DNA of 64,000 nt from Bacteroidota bacterium (GTDB taxonomy: Bacteria > Bacteroidota > Bacteroidia > Chitinophagales > Saprospiraceae): NCBI GenBank assembly GCA_963169455.1, contig CAUJDW010000062.1:1-64000 (forward strand). Reading direction: 5' to 3'. The position numbers and the translations under genes are program-made. The notes below the pieces were generated by a model. That model had not been told where the DNA came from and made no database searches. It worked only from the letters and a program-made list of their open reading frames with translations. Every line of letters starts with the position of its first letter. The stretch's first letter is position 1. Below are positions 26,361 to 35,592 of this stretch, piece after piece.

Positions 26361-27668
26361 ATGAAATTCGAAGCCTACATAGCACGGCGGGTGGCGGCCT
26401 CGGGCCAGCAGTCCTTTTCGCGGCTCATCCTGCGCATTGCCGTAGTGGCCGTAGCCCTGAGCGTCGCGGTGATGATATGCGCCAATGCCCTCATCGCGGG
26501 TTTCAAAAACGAGATCAGCTCCAAAATATTCGGATTCTGGGGGCATATCCACATCACCGATACGGACATCAACCGCTCGTTGCTGGAAGCCTACCCCATC
26601 CGCAAGGATCAGGAATTTTATCCCTATCTGGACACCATCCGGCAGGTGCAGTACATGGTGGAGGAAAATTGGTTCGGCCAGCGGGTTGAGCGGGTGCGCC
26701 GGACAAAGGGCGGCATTCGCCACATCCAGGTTTTCGCCATCAAACCCGGGATCATCGAGGCGGGGAAAAAGGGGGATAAAGATATCGAGGGCATCATCCT
26801 CAAAGGGGTAGGGCAGGACTTCGACTGGGAATTCATGGGCCAGTACATCAAACGCGGCCGGCGCCTGAACATGCCCGACTCGGCTATGTCGCGGGAAATC
26901 CTCATCTCCCAGCAGACCGCCAACCGCCTGCAGGTGGATACGGGCGATTCCTTTATCGTACACTTCGTGGAAAAGGGCGAACAACTGCAGCGGCGCTTTC
27001 ACGTCTGCGGCGTTTACCGCACCGGCCTGGAAGAGTACGACCGGAAATTTGCCCTGGTGGACATCCGCCAGATACAGCGCCTGCTCGGTTGGGAGGAAGG
27101 CCAGGCCAGCGGCTTCGAAGTGTTCATCGACGATATCGGCGACCTGGAAACCCTCACCGAATACATTTATTTCGAACAACTGCCCACCGACCTCTACGCC
27201 GAATCCATTCGCGACAAAATGCCGGAGATATTCGACTGGCTCGACCTGCAGGACATCAACGAGGTGGTCATCCTCGGGCTGATGGTCATCGTGGCCATCA
27301 TCAACATGGTCACTGCCCTGATGATCCTCATCCTGGAACGGACCAATATGATCGGCATCCTCAAGGCTCTGGGCAGCGCCAACTGGAGCATCCGGAAGAT
27401 ATTCCTGTATTATGCCGCCTATATCGTCGCCCTGGGCCTGTTCTGGGGCAACCTCATCGGCATCGGGCTGTGCCTGCTGCAGGACAGGTTCGAGTTTATC
27501 CGGCTCAGCGAGGAGAATTATTACCTGTCCACGGCGCCCATCGCCCTCCATTTCTGGCCCATTTTCCTGCTCAACCTGGGCACCCTGGCCATCACCCTGC
27601 TCTTCCTGGTCATCCCTTCCTACCTGGTCACCAGGATCAGCCCGGTAAAGGCCATCCGGTTTAAGTAG
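26361..27668 (+). CDS. FtsX/LolC/LolE-type ABC transporter permease
   Basis: A 435-residue MacB-FtsX family permease. One membrane helix near the N-terminus (about residues 22-45) is followed by a ~230-residue periplasmic domain and three C-terminal helices (VVILGLMVIVAIINMVTALM, IFLYYAAYIVALGLFWGNLI, and the last ending LVIPSYLVTRISPVKAIRFK, the usual FtsX-type C-terminus). This topology fits LolC/LolE, which extract lipoproteins from the inner membrane. The cognate ATPase (lolD) is not adjacent. The track frame opens at a TTG at 26352; the ATG at 26361 is chosen because a -7 box overlaps the upstream start. Confidence 0.85.
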   Translation: MKFEAYIARRVAASGQQSFSRLILRIAVVAVALSVAVMICANALIAGFKNEISSKIFGFWGHIHITDTDINRSLLEAYPIRKDQEFYPYLDTIRQVQYMVEENWFGQRVERVRRTKGGIRHIQVFAIKPGIIEAGKKGDKDIEGIILKGVGQDFDWEFMGQYIKRGRRLNMPDSAMSREILISQQTANRLQVDTGDSFIVHFVEKGEQLQRRFHVCGVYRTGLEEYDRKFALVDIRQIQRLLGWEEGQASGFEVFIDDIGDLETLTEYIYFEQLPTDLYAESIRDKMPEIFDWLDLQDINEVVILGLMVIVAIINMVTALMILILERTNMIGILKALGSANWSIRKIFLYYAAYIVALGLFWGNLIGIGLCLLQDRFEFIRLSEENYYLSTAPIALHFWPIFLLNLGTLAITLLFLVIPSYLVTRISPVKAIRFK

Positions 27669-27716
27669 GGGCGGGGGCAGCCGTGCTTCGGCAGCGGAAA
27701 CCGGCATTAGAGAACC

Positions 27717-28499
27717 ATGAAGATTTCAGCCCATAACCTCTTTCAGAACATCAGCGTGCGGCGCCTGCTCAGGCTGCTGCCGTTAAAACTCCTGGCCATG
27801 CTGCTTCGGGCCATCGACGCCCTGCGGCTCCTGCCCAGGCGGGTGGAGCGCGTGGGCAGGCATATCCGGGAGGGCTGGGGGCGCCTCCGCAGTGTTCCCG
27901 AGCAGGAATTTCTGAGCCGCACTGCCAGCGGCAGCGTGGCCTGGTGGTGGCTGGAATTCCTCCTGATGCTGCTCGATTGCCTGGCCGTCGGCGAACTGTA
28001 CGAGACGCTGATGGATTTCGTCAAATTCAATACCCGCCCGCTCTCGGAGCGCGAGAAACAACTGGCCCGCCCCATTTTCGGCAGGTCCATCAACTACGGC
28101 AGGGTGCGCATCGACCAGCACGCTTTCGCCGGCCCGCGGCAGTTCGGGCTCTGTTACGTGAGCTTCTACCACATCAATTCCTGGGGCCGCATGGACGACG
28201 CCCTGCTCATACACGAACTGGCGCACGTATGGCAGTACCAGCGCCTGGGCATCGCCTACATCCCCCGCGCTCTCTATGCCCAGCATACCCCCGAAGGTTA
28301 CGACTACGGCGGCGCCGAAGGGCTGCAGGCCGCCCTGGCTGCCGGGCGCAGCTTCCACAGTTTCAACCTGGAACAACAGGCCGATATCGTCGCGGATTAC
28401 TTCCGCATCAGGGAAGGGCGGGCGCCCCGGTGGGGCCACGCCGGCGCGGAAGCCCTGCCGCTGTACGAACTCTTTGTGAGGGAAACCTCAAGGCCTTAG
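27717..28499 (+). CDS. HExxH metal-binding protein of unknown function
   Basis: A 260-residue protein. The N-terminal ~55 residues are basic and amphipathic, and residues 74-92 form a hydrophobic stretch. LLIHELAHVWQYQ contains a zincin motif (H166, E167, H170), and an acidic residue 49 positions later in NLEQQADIVADYF (E219) could be the third ligand. Such HELAHVWQ cores occur in zincin-like proteins linked to contractile injection systems and Vgr/Rhs effectors, but no such genes are nearby. It might be an inactive or self-processing domain. It sits 48 bp after the permease gene and may share its transcript. Confidence 0.6.
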   Translation: MKISAHNLFQNISVRRLLRLLPLKLLAMLLRAIDALRLLPRRVERVGRHIREGWGRLRSVPEQEFLSRTASGSVAWWWLEFLLMLLDCLAVGELYETLMDFVKFNTRPLSEREKQLARPIFGRSINYGRVRIDQHAFAGPRQFGLCYVSFYHINSWGRMDDALLIHELAHVWQYQRLGIAYIPRALYAQHTPEGYDYGGAEGLQAALAAGRSFHSFNLEQQADIVADYFRIREGRAPRWGHAGAEALPLYELFVRETSRP

Positions 28500-28624
28500 G
28501 GGCCCTTCGCCCAAGGCTACAGCGTCTGGCGGCGGAAGGCCGCCCTTCAGGCTTCCCTATTTGCTATCCAGATTGTTTAGTCGTATGTTTGTGGCGGAAT
28601 TTTTCACCCTCATTCCTGTTGCTG

Positions 28625-29572
28625 ATGATCCGGTATTACGCTAAAGTGGATGGAAAGCTGAAAGAGCTCGAAGGGCCGGAGTTGAACTGTTGGGTCAATA
28701 TCTCGCCCCCTTTCAGCCATGAGGAACTCGAGGAAGTGGCCATGCAGTTCGACCTGCCGCTGGACTTCCTGACGGACTCCCTCGATATCGACGAGCGTTC
28801 GCGCTACGAACGGGAGGACGATGTGCGCCTGATCATGGTCAACACCCCGATACTGAATGAAACAGAGGAAGAAAACGACGCCATATATTTAACGGTGCCC
28901 ATCGGTATCATCCTCACCCTCGACCACGTCATCACCATTACTTCCTATGAAAACCCGGTGCTCCAGCTGTTCCTCGATGACAAAGTCAAAAATTTCGACC
29001 CTACCGACGAGTCCGCCTTCGTGCTTCAGATACTGGAGCAAAATGTCTACCGCTTCCTGACCTGCCTCAAAAAGCTGAACCTCAAACGAAACCTCATCGA
29101 ACAGGAATTGTACGACTCCAGCCGCAACAAAGAGCTCAAGCAGTTGCTGAGCATCGAAAAGAGCCTTGTTTACTTCATGAATTCCCTGAGCGCCAACGAA
29201 CTGCTCAAGATGAAGATGAAGCGCACGGATTTCCTGCAGATCAAGGACGATGAGGACAAGTCCGACCTCTTTGAAGACATCATCATCGACAACAGCCAGG
29301 CCCTGGAAATGGCCAACGTCTATACCAACATCCTCAACGGCACCATGGACGCATACGGCTCCATCATCTCCAATAACCTGAACATCACGATTCGCCGCCT
29401 CACCCTCATCACCATCATCCTCATGGTGCCCACCCTCGTGGCCAGCTTCTACGGCATGAACGTCCCCCTGCCCCTGGAAGAGAAAGGTTATGCGATCTAC
29501 ATCATCATGGCCCTCTCCGCAGGCGTCAGCCTCCTTATCGCCTGGTATTTCCAGCGAAAACGCCTGTTCTAG
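28625..29572 (+). CDS. corA: CorA family magnesium transporter
   Basis: A 315-residue CorA-type divalent-cation channel. The long cytoplasmic domain is followed by two helices (about residues 258-276 and 289-308) with the signature YGMN at 276-279 between them. The ATG at 28625 (MIRYYAKVDGKLKEL) fits the family N-terminus; the frame is open upstream through the HExxH gene in another phase, which is not coding. Gene stands alone, with a 650-bp spacer behind it. Confidence 0.92.
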   Translation: MIRYYAKVDGKLKELEGPELNCWVNISPPFSHEELEEVAMQFDLPLDFLTDSLDIDERSRYEREDDVRLIMVNTPILNETEEENDAIYLTVPIGIILTLDHVITITSYENPVLQLFLDDKVKNFDPTDESAFVLQILEQNVYRFLTCLKKLNLKRNLIEQELYDSSRNKELKQLLSIEKSLVYFMNSLSANELLKMKMKRTDFLQIKDDEDKSDLFEDIIIDNSQALEMANVYTNILNGTMDAYGSIISNNLNITIRRLTLITIILMVPTLVASFYGMNVPLPLEEKGYAIYIIMALSAGVSLLIAWYFQRKRLF

Positions 29573-29856
29573 CGCAGCGGGAACCACCAGGGAAACCGGG
29601 CATGAAGCATAGGGCATTTGAAACTGTGCACCGCAGTTTTTCATCCTGATGGGATACGGTGGATTGAAATCGGGAAGGTTAACAGGCAGGAAGGCCGGAA
29701 GGTCGGGGCAGCATTAGCCCAGCCATCCATTTTGATCACCTCGTCACCCCCTCTCCTCGTATCCTTTTGGGAAGGCCGGCACACTATAAGCTCGGCCATT
29801 TTCAGCGGCGGCGGGCCAGCATGCCTCCTCACTAATTTGATGATGCTTTTCCTTCG
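29573..29856. other. Intergenic region downstream of corA
   Basis: This is the first half of the 652-bp spacer before nrdB. I see no gene. Short open frames on both strands (29618-29917 and 29641-29925) have no recognisable content. A stretch around 29735-29790, read on the minus strand, vaguely recalls the repeat at 1428-1480 (GTGACGAGGTGA). Confidence 0.5.
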
Positions 29857-29956
29857 TTTTCCACATCGGGTTATCCACATTGTGGAAAAAATAACTAACA
29901 ATGAATATGTTTTGTGAATCAGCAACTTAGTTAAGTTATAAACATATTGTGGATAA
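29857..29956. promoter_or_regulatory. Cluster of four DnaA boxes upstream of nrdBA
   Basis: Within 100 bp lie TTTTCCACA (29857-29865, plus), TTATCCACA (29871-29879, plus), TTTTCCACA (29881-29889, minus) and TTATCCACA (29948-29956, minus). The second and fourth are perfect consensus boxes; the second and third form an inverted pair 1 bp apart. The DNA between the third and fourth is strongly AT-rich in an otherwise GC-rich window. In E. coli the nrdAB promoter is DnaA-controlled, so regulation of the downstream reductase is likely; a replication origin is the alternative. Confidence 0.7.
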
Positions 29957-30175
29957 CTTTGGCTTCGCTTTTTTTGGACATCGCATTAACTTAGTGCTGA
30001 CATCAGTAAGTGTGGCAGCTTTGCCGGGGGTTTTTGCGCCCCATGCCAGACAAGAACAGTCACATCCAGGCCGGCAGTTAAAAACAGGCCGGGCAGGGGC
30101 TCGGCCCCGGACAACTCTATCTACAGCGGGATAAACCAGCGTGCAAAGGCTTTGCATAGCCTGTGGCAGCCGTTT

Positions 30176-30205
30176 TTGCATTGTCCAAAAATCGAACATA
30201 CTTTG
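30176..30205 (+). promoter_or_regulatory. Promoter of nrdB
   Basis: A -33 TTG (30176-30178, in TTTTTG) is followed after 20 bp by TACTTTG (30199-30205), one base short of TAnnTTTG. Transcription would begin near 30212, about 13 nt before the nrdB ATG. This is the only site in the window where I found both elements at proper spacing. Confidence 0.5.
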
Positions 30206-30224
30206 AACTTAAAAAAATAACACG

Positions 30225-31202
30225 ATGAACGCGCAAGTGGAGCCGATTTTACAGGAAAACCCCAACCGGTTTGTACTATTTCCCATTGTTCACAGCGACA
30301 TCTGGGCTTTTTATAAAAAGGCAGAGGCCAGTTTCTGGACGGCCGAGGAGATAGACCTTTCCGGCGACCTGTCCGACTGGAGCGACAAGCTCAACGACGA
30401 CGAACGCCATTTCATCAAACACGTGCTGGCTTTTTTTGCCGCCAGCGACGGCATCGTCAACGAAAACCTGGCCGAAAACTTCGTCAATGAGGTGCAGTAC
30501 ACGGAAGCCAAATTTTTCTACGGCTTCCAGATCATGATGGAGAACATCCACTCCGAAACCTATTCGCTGCTGATCGACACTTACATCAAAGACCCCCGGG
30601 AAAAGGACTACCTCTTCAACGCCATCGAACACCTGGACTGCGTGAAGAAAAAAGCCAACTGGGCTTTGCGCTGGATCAGCAACGGCTCCTTCCAGGAGCG
30701 CCTGGTCGCCTTCGCCGCCGTTGAAGGCATCTTCTTTTCCGGCTCCTTCTGTTCCATATTCTGGCTGAAAAAGCGGGGCCTGATGCCGGGGCTGTCCTTC
30801 TCCAACGAACTCATCTCGCGCGATGAAGGCATGCACTGCGACTTCGCCTGCCTGCTCTACAACGAACACGTAAAGCAAAAACTCCCGCCCGACACCATCC
30901 GGGATATCATCGCGGACGCCGTCGAGATCGAAAAGGAATTCGTCTCCGACGCTCTGCCTGTGGCCCTCATCGGCATGAACGCCCAGCTGATGTGCCAGTA
31001 TATCGAATTCGTGGCCGACCGCCTGCTGGCGGCCCTGAGCCAGCCGAAAATATACCACGTGGAAAACCCCTTCCCGTGGATGGACCTCATCTCCCTGCAG
31101 GGAAAAACCAACTTTTTTGAAAAGCGCGTAGGCGACTACCAGAAGGCCGGCGTTATGTCGGGCCGTGAAAAACAGGTCTTCACACTGGACGAAGACTTCT
31201 AG
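30225..31202 (+). CDS. nrdB: Class Ia ribonucleotide reductase beta subunit
   Basis: A 325-residue R2 subunit that houses the diiron-tyrosyl radical used to make deoxyribonucleotides. The radical tyrosine lies in [15 protein letters not shown]; diiron ligands are in [34 protein letters not shown] and [10 protein letters not shown]. The C-terminal FTLDEDF is the peptide that docks on R1. It resembles the eukaryote-like short NrdB of Bacteroidota. Followed 80 bp later by nrdA; the DnaA-box cluster lies about 270 bp upstream. Confidence 0.95.
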   Translation: MNAQVEPILQENPNRFVLFPIVHSDIWAFYKKAEASFWTAEEIDLSGDLSDWSDKLNDDERHFIKHVLAFFAASDGIVNENLAENFVNEVQYTEAKFFYGFQIMMENIHSETYSLLIDTYIKDPREKDYLFNAIEHLDCVKKKANWALRWISNGSFQERLVAFAAVEGIFFSGSFCSIFWLKKRGLMPGLSFSNELISRDEGMHCDFACLLYNEHVKQKLPPDTIRDIIADAVEIEKEFVSDALPVALIGMNAQLMCQYIEFVADRLLAALSQPKIYHVENPFPWMDLISLQGKTNFFEKRVGDYQKAGVMSGREKQVFTLDEDF

Positions 31203-31282
31203 GGGTTCGCCTGCGCGCCCATCCGGCTCTGCCGGGAATTGTCAATTGTCGAATTTCGAATATCCCAAAATAAACCCAAGCC

Positions 31283-33676
31283 ATGCAAGTAGTCAAAAGA
31301 GGCGGAAAGCTGGAAGATGTCAGCTTTGACAAAATCACCGCCAGGATCAAAAAACTCTGCTACGACCTCGATACGAGGTACGTCAACTATATCGAGATTT
31401 CCAAAAAGGTCGTCCTGGGCCTGTACGACGGCGTTACGACTACCGAACTGGACAACCTCGCGGCGGAGACCGCGGCCACCATGGCCGCCGACCACCCGGA
31501 TTACGCCATCCTGGCCGCCCGGATCGCCGTGTCCAACCTGCACAAGAATACCAAAAAGTCCTTCTCCCGCACCATGAAGGACCTCTACCAATACATCGAC
31601 CCCAAAACCGGCGAACCCGCCGGGCTGATCGGCGACGAAACCTTCGAGATCATCTGGAAATACCGCGATGAACTCGACTCGGCCATCATTTACGACCGCG
31701 ATTACAGCTTTGACTATTTCGGTTTCAAAACCCTGGAACGCTCCTACCTTTTGCGCATGGACGGCCAGGTGGTGGAGCGCCCGCAGCACATGATCATGCG
31801 GGCGGCGGTGGGCATCCACGGCGAGGATATCGAGGCGGCCGTCGAAACCTACAACCTGATCTCCGAAAAGTGGTTTATCCACGCCACGCCGACTTTGTTC
31901 AATGCGGGAACTCCCAAGCCGCAGCTCTCATCCTGCTTCCTTCTGTCAATGGTTGACGATTCGGTCCAGGGAATTTTCGAGACCCTTTCCCGTTGTGCAA
32001 AGATATCCCAATCAGCCGGCGGTATTGGCCTGAGCATTCACAACATCCGCGCCACGGGTAGTTACATTAAGGGCACCGGCGGCGTTTCCAATGGCATTGT
32101 GCCGATGTTGAAAGTTTTCAATGATACAGCCCGGTACATAGACCAGGGCGGGGGCAAACGCAAAGGCGCATTCGCCATTTACCTCGAACCCTGGCACGCC
32201 GATGTGTTCGAATTCCTGGAATTAAAGAAAAACCACGGCAAGGAAGAACTGCGCGCCCGCGACCTCTTCTACGCCATGTGGATTCCCGACCTCTTTATGG
32301 AACGCGTCAGGGCCGATGCGGAATGGCCGCTCTTCTGCCCCAATGAAGCGCCGGGGCTGTTCGATTGTTACGGCGGCGAGTTCGAAGCCCTGTTTCACCA
32401 GTATGAAAAGGAAGGCCGCGCCCGCAAAGTGGTCCGCGCCCAGGAACTCTGGTTCGCCATCCTGGAGTCCCAGATCGAAACCGGCACGCCCTATATCCTC
32501 TACAAAGACGCCGCCAACCTCAAATCCAACCAGAAAAACCTGGGCACTATCCGCTCCAGCAACCTCTGTACGGAAATCATCGAATATACCGCCCCCGACG
32601 AGGTGGCCGTCTGCAACCTGGCTTCCATCTCCCTCAACAAGTTCGTCGATGAGGAAACCAGGCAATACGACTTCCAGAAACTCTTCGAGATTACGCGCGT
32701 GGTGACGCGCAATCTGAATAAGGTAATTGACATAAACTACTACCCGATCCCGGAAGCGCGCAATTCCAATATGCGCCACCGGCCAATCGGGATCGGCGTG
32801 CAGGGGCTGGCCGACGCCTTCATCCTCATGCGCTACCCCTTCGACAGCCCGGAGGCGCGCCGTCTCAACCGCGACATCTTCGAAACCATCTACTTCGCCG
32901 CATTGACGGAATCCTGCGCCCTGGCCCAAAAGGACGGCGCATACGAAACCTTCCCCGGCTCGCCAGCCAGCAGGGGCGAACTGCAGTTCGATATGTGGGG
33001 TGTGCAGCCCGGCAACCGCTGGGACTGGGCCGGACTGAAAAAGGGCATCCAGAAGCATGGGCTGCGCAACAGCCTCCTGGTAGCTCCCATGCCCACGGCA
33101 TCCACCTCGCAGATACTGGGCAACAACGAGTGCTTCGAACCCTATACCTCCAATATCTACAGCCGCCGAACCCTCTCGGGCGAATTCATCGTGGTCAACA
33201 AACACCTCCTGCGCGACCTGATCGGGCTGGAGCTGTGGAACGAGGATATGAAACACCGCCTCATGGCCGCCAACGGCTCCGTGCAAGGCATTGAGGAGAT
33301 ACCGCAGCTGCTTAAAGACTTGTATAAAACCGTCTGGGAAATCAGCCAGAAAGCTATCATCGATATGGCCGCCGACCGCGGCGCCTTCATCTGCCAGAGC
33401 CAGAGCATGAACCTCTTCCTGCAGGACCCAAACTTCGGGAAGCTGTCTTCCATGCACTTCTACGCCTGGCAGAGCGGGCTGAAAACCGGCATGTACTACC
33501 TGCGCAGTAAAGCCGCCACCGACCCGATCAAGTTCACGGTGAAACAGGACGCGCAGAAGAAAACGATCGCTGAAACGGCATCCGCACCCGCGGCCGCTCC
33601 ACTGCCGGCCCCGGACGAAATGGAAGGGAAAGTGTGCAACCTGGATGACCCGGATTGCCTGATGTGCGGATCGTGA
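31283..33676 (+). CDS. nrdA: Class Ia ribonucleotide reductase alpha subunit
   Basis: A 797-residue R1 subunit. An N-terminal ATP-cone domain ([18 protein letters not shown]) gives allosteric activity control. Redox cysteines lie in [10 protein letters not shown] and EVAVCNLAS, with the active-site NLCTEI between them; the C-terminal swinging arm ends DCLMCGS, the CxxC-type pair that takes electrons from thioredoxin. A thioredoxin is encoded at 53815, far away. A strong hairpin terminator follows at 33830. The ATG at 31283 gives the standard ATP-cone start. Confidence 0.95.
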   Translation: MQVVKRGGKLEDVSFDKITARIKKLCYDLDTRYVNYIEISKKVVLGLYDGVTTTELDNLAAETAATMAADHPDYAILAARIAVSNLHKNTKKSFSRTMKDLYQYIDPKTGEPAGLIGDETFEIIWKYRDELDSAIIYDRDYSFDYFGFKTLERSYLLRMDGQVVERPQHMIMRAAVGIHGEDIEAAVETYNLISEKWFIHATPTLFNAGTPKPQLSSCFLLSMVDDSVQGIFETLSRCAKISQSAGGIGLSIHNIRATGSYIKGTGGVSNGIVPMLKVFNDTARYIDQGGGKRKGAFAIYLEPWHADVFEFLELKKNHGKEELRARDLFYAMWIPDLFMERVRADAEWPLFCPNEAPGLFDCYGGEFEALFHQYEKEGRARKVVRAQELWFAILESQIETGTPYILYKDAANLKSNQKNLGTIRSSNLCTEIIEYTAPDEVAVCNLASISLNKFVDEETRQYDFQKLFEITRVVTRNLNKVIDINYYPIPEARNSNMRHRPIGIGVQGLADAFILMRYPFDSPEARRLNRDIFETIYFAALTESCALAQKDGAYETFPGSPASRGELQFDMWGVQPGNRWDWAGLKKGIQKHGLRNSLLVAPMPTASTSQILGNNECFEPYTSNIYSRRTLSGEFIVVNKHLLRDLIGLELWNEDMKHRLMAANGSVQGIEEIPQLLKDLYKTVWEISQKAIIDMAADRGAFICQSQSMNLFLQDPNFGKLSSMHFYAWQSGLKTGMYYLRSKAATDPIKFTVKQDAQKKTIAETASAPAAAPLPAPDEMEGKVCNLDDPDCLMCGS

Positions 33677-33829
33677 TTAATGTAAAATGTAAAAAGGGCT
33701 GGAGATGGCTGCTGCGGGAAACGCTCCCTTTTTCATTTCGCGGTTCTATATTTTACATTTTGACTTTACCTCGGCTTTTCTCTCTCTCCACGCAGGCAAA
33801 ACCTGCGATATTTTAACTTGCTGATGCTG

Positions 33830-33864
33830 ATGGTGGGCAACCCCGGTTGCCCACCATTTTTTTT
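33830..33864 (+). terminator. Rho-independent terminator downstream of nrdA
   Basis: ATGGTGGGCAACC (33830-33842) pairs perfectly with GGTTGCCCACCAT (33845-33857), and T runs on to 33864. The stem is 13 bp. It lies about 150 bp past the nrdA stop. Confidence 0.85.
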
Positions 33865-34223
33865 GCCCGGGCAGATTCACTCCATACCGAAAATTAATTT
33901 TTCATATTCTTTTTTTGAGTATCGGTTCAAGAGGCTTATCTTAGTTGATTCAAAGGGCGAGTGCTTGTTTTTGAAGGCCTTAGCCGGAAAAACTGCTTTC
34001 CCTCCTCGTCAGTCCAACACTTGGGATACCGCTGGCAAACGTCTGACGATTGCCAGGCAACAGCCATCTATTACTGGCATTTACCCCCCCGGTTATTTAC
34101 CAAACAACAGTTGGCAGATTTGCACGGCAGCTTCCACAGGAAAGTGCATCGCCGCCAATTCAATGCCTGGAAAGGAACAGGGAGGGGCCATACTGTTGAG
34201 CTAACTACATAAACTTCAGCTAG
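33865..34223. other. Intergenic region with no recognised content
   Basis: This 359-bp AT-richer spacer between the nrdA terminator and the outer-membrane protein gene shows no recognisable gene. Small frames (33818-34204 and 33961-34212) lack family features, and the first runs through the terminator. Confidence 0.5.
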
Positions 34224-35450
34224 ATGAGGCTACATATTCTATGCTTTGGCCTTTTGATGCTTCCCCTGGCGTCGGCGGCACAGCCCCATTGGGAGGGTGG
34301 ATTCGTGCTTGGAGGCGCCGGTTATCAGGGAGACCTGGCCCCTGACTGGTACCCGGATTGGCGGGAGGCGGGCGCCAACTATGGCTTGCTGATCCGCCGC
34401 AACCTCTCCCGCCAGCTGGCCCTGCGCCTGAACTTTGGTTATGCTGAGGTTTACGGCGATGACGCAAACCTGGCAGGCAAAGATTTTGAGGAACGCAATT
34501 TCCGCTTCAGGAGCCGGCTGGGGAACGCCGCGCTGTCGCTCGAATGGGAACCGCTCGGCCGCGGCCGCTACCCGAACCCCTATCAGTTTACCCCACTGAA
34601 ATTCTCGCCCTATTTGTTCTCCGGCGCAGGGCTGCTCTATACAGACGCCAGGCCCGATTTTTCCCGTACCCGTACCGACCATTTCAGCCAGCTCATCCGG
34701 CAGGACGAGCTGAAGAACGAACCCGTAACCCGGTTTTGCGTCCCCTTCGGGCTGGGATTCAAGCTGGACGTCAGCCGCCGCGCCGCGCTCGGCTTCGAAG
34801 CCGGCGCCCTGGCCACCTTCACCGATTACCTCGACGGCATCAGCCAGGCCGGCAACCCCGGCGCCAACGACTGGCTCCCCTTCGCCCAACTGGCTTTCAC
34901 CCTGCGCCTGGCGCCCAAAGACTCCGACCGCGACGGCATCGCCGACAAAGAGGACAACTGCCCGCTGGTGAAAGGGAACTGGACGGCCATGGGATGCCCC
35001 GACGAGGATGGGGACGGCGTGGAAGACCTCGAAGACATCTGCCCATCGGAAAGCGGCCTGGCCCACCTCAACGGCTGCCCCGATGCCGATAACGACGGCA
35101 TTGCCGACCGGGAAGACCGCTGCCCCAACCTGAAAGGCCCCCCGGCAACGCAAGGCTGCCCCGATTTCGACCGCGACGGGTTGGCTGACCTCGATGATGA
35201 ATGCCCCTTCCTGCCCGGCCCCAAAGGCCGCTACGGCTGCCCCGTCCTGGACTCCGACGCCGATGGCGAGCTGGCGGATGAACCCGAGATGTGCATCCTC
35301 AGCGCCACAGAGCTGAGCCTCCGGCAGGCCGAGGAAAATACCCTCGAAATGGCTTCCCTGATCAAAGCCCTCCGGCCCCCGGCACGCATCCAGTCTTTGG
35401 TCAAGGAGGCGGAGTTGAGGGTTAAAGCGGTAGGGCCGGGCATTTTTTGA
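34224..35450 (+). CDS. Outer-membrane beta-barrel with thrombospondin type 3 repeats
   Basis: A 408-residue protein. MRLHILCFGLLMLPLASAAQ is a signal peptide. Residues 20-230 look like a DUF6089-type barrel (GGFVLGGAGYQGDLAPDWYP near its start, LAFTLRL at its end). Then come four to five acidic TSP3 calcium-binding repeats (DSDRDGIADKEDNCP, DEDGDGVEDLEDICP, DADNDGIADREDRCP, DFDRDGLADLDDECP). In most Bacteroidota proteins of this layout an OmpA peptidoglycan-binding domain follows; here only ~60 helical residues remain, so the anchor seems lost or replaced. Confidence 0.75.
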   Translation: MRLHILCFGLLMLPLASAAQPHWEGGFVLGGAGYQGDLAPDWYPDWREAGANYGLLIRRNLSRQLALRLNFGYAEVYGDDANLAGKDFEERNFRFRSRLGNAALSLEWEPLGRGRYPNPYQFTPLKFSPYLFSGAGLLYTDARPDFSRTRTDHFSQLIRQDELKNEPVTRFCVPFGLGFKLDVSRRAALGFEAGALATFTDYLDGISQAGNPGANDWLPFAQLAFTLRLAPKDSDRDGIADKEDNCPLVKGNWTAMGCPDEDGDGVEDLEDICPSESGLAHLNGCPDADNDGIADREDRCPNLKGPPATQGCPDFDRDGLADLDDECPFLPGPKGRYGCPVLDSDADGELADEPEMCILSATELSLRQAEENTLEMASLIKALRPPARIQSLVKEAELRVKAVGPGIF

Positions 35451-35592
35451 AGGGGGCGCCCGGCTCTTCCAGGCCTGCCGTGCCACATTCCGTAACCTGC
35501 TAAGTACAGTGGGCAGTAATCAGTGCCATTTTGCGCTGTTTTTCAACGAGTTGCGATTGAAAAACTTGTCTCCTTATTTAGTTCCCACTGCA

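Noticed and set aside
27944-29572. A 542-codon plus-strand frame joining the HExxH region to CorA
   Set aside because: The first part is an out-of-phase reading of the 27717 gene. CorA begins at the ATG at 28625.
29990-30175. Riboswitch upstream of nrdB
   Set aside because: Some hairpins are present (for example TGCAAAGGCTTTGCA), but no B12-box or other known aptamer core could be found, and a class Ia reductase would not need one.
9190-33770. Shared AT-rich wording TATATTTTACATT and ACATTTTGACTT at 9190-9225 and 33680-33770
   Set aside because: Low complexity sequence of a kind common in spacers; the match is interrupted and no further copies were noticed.
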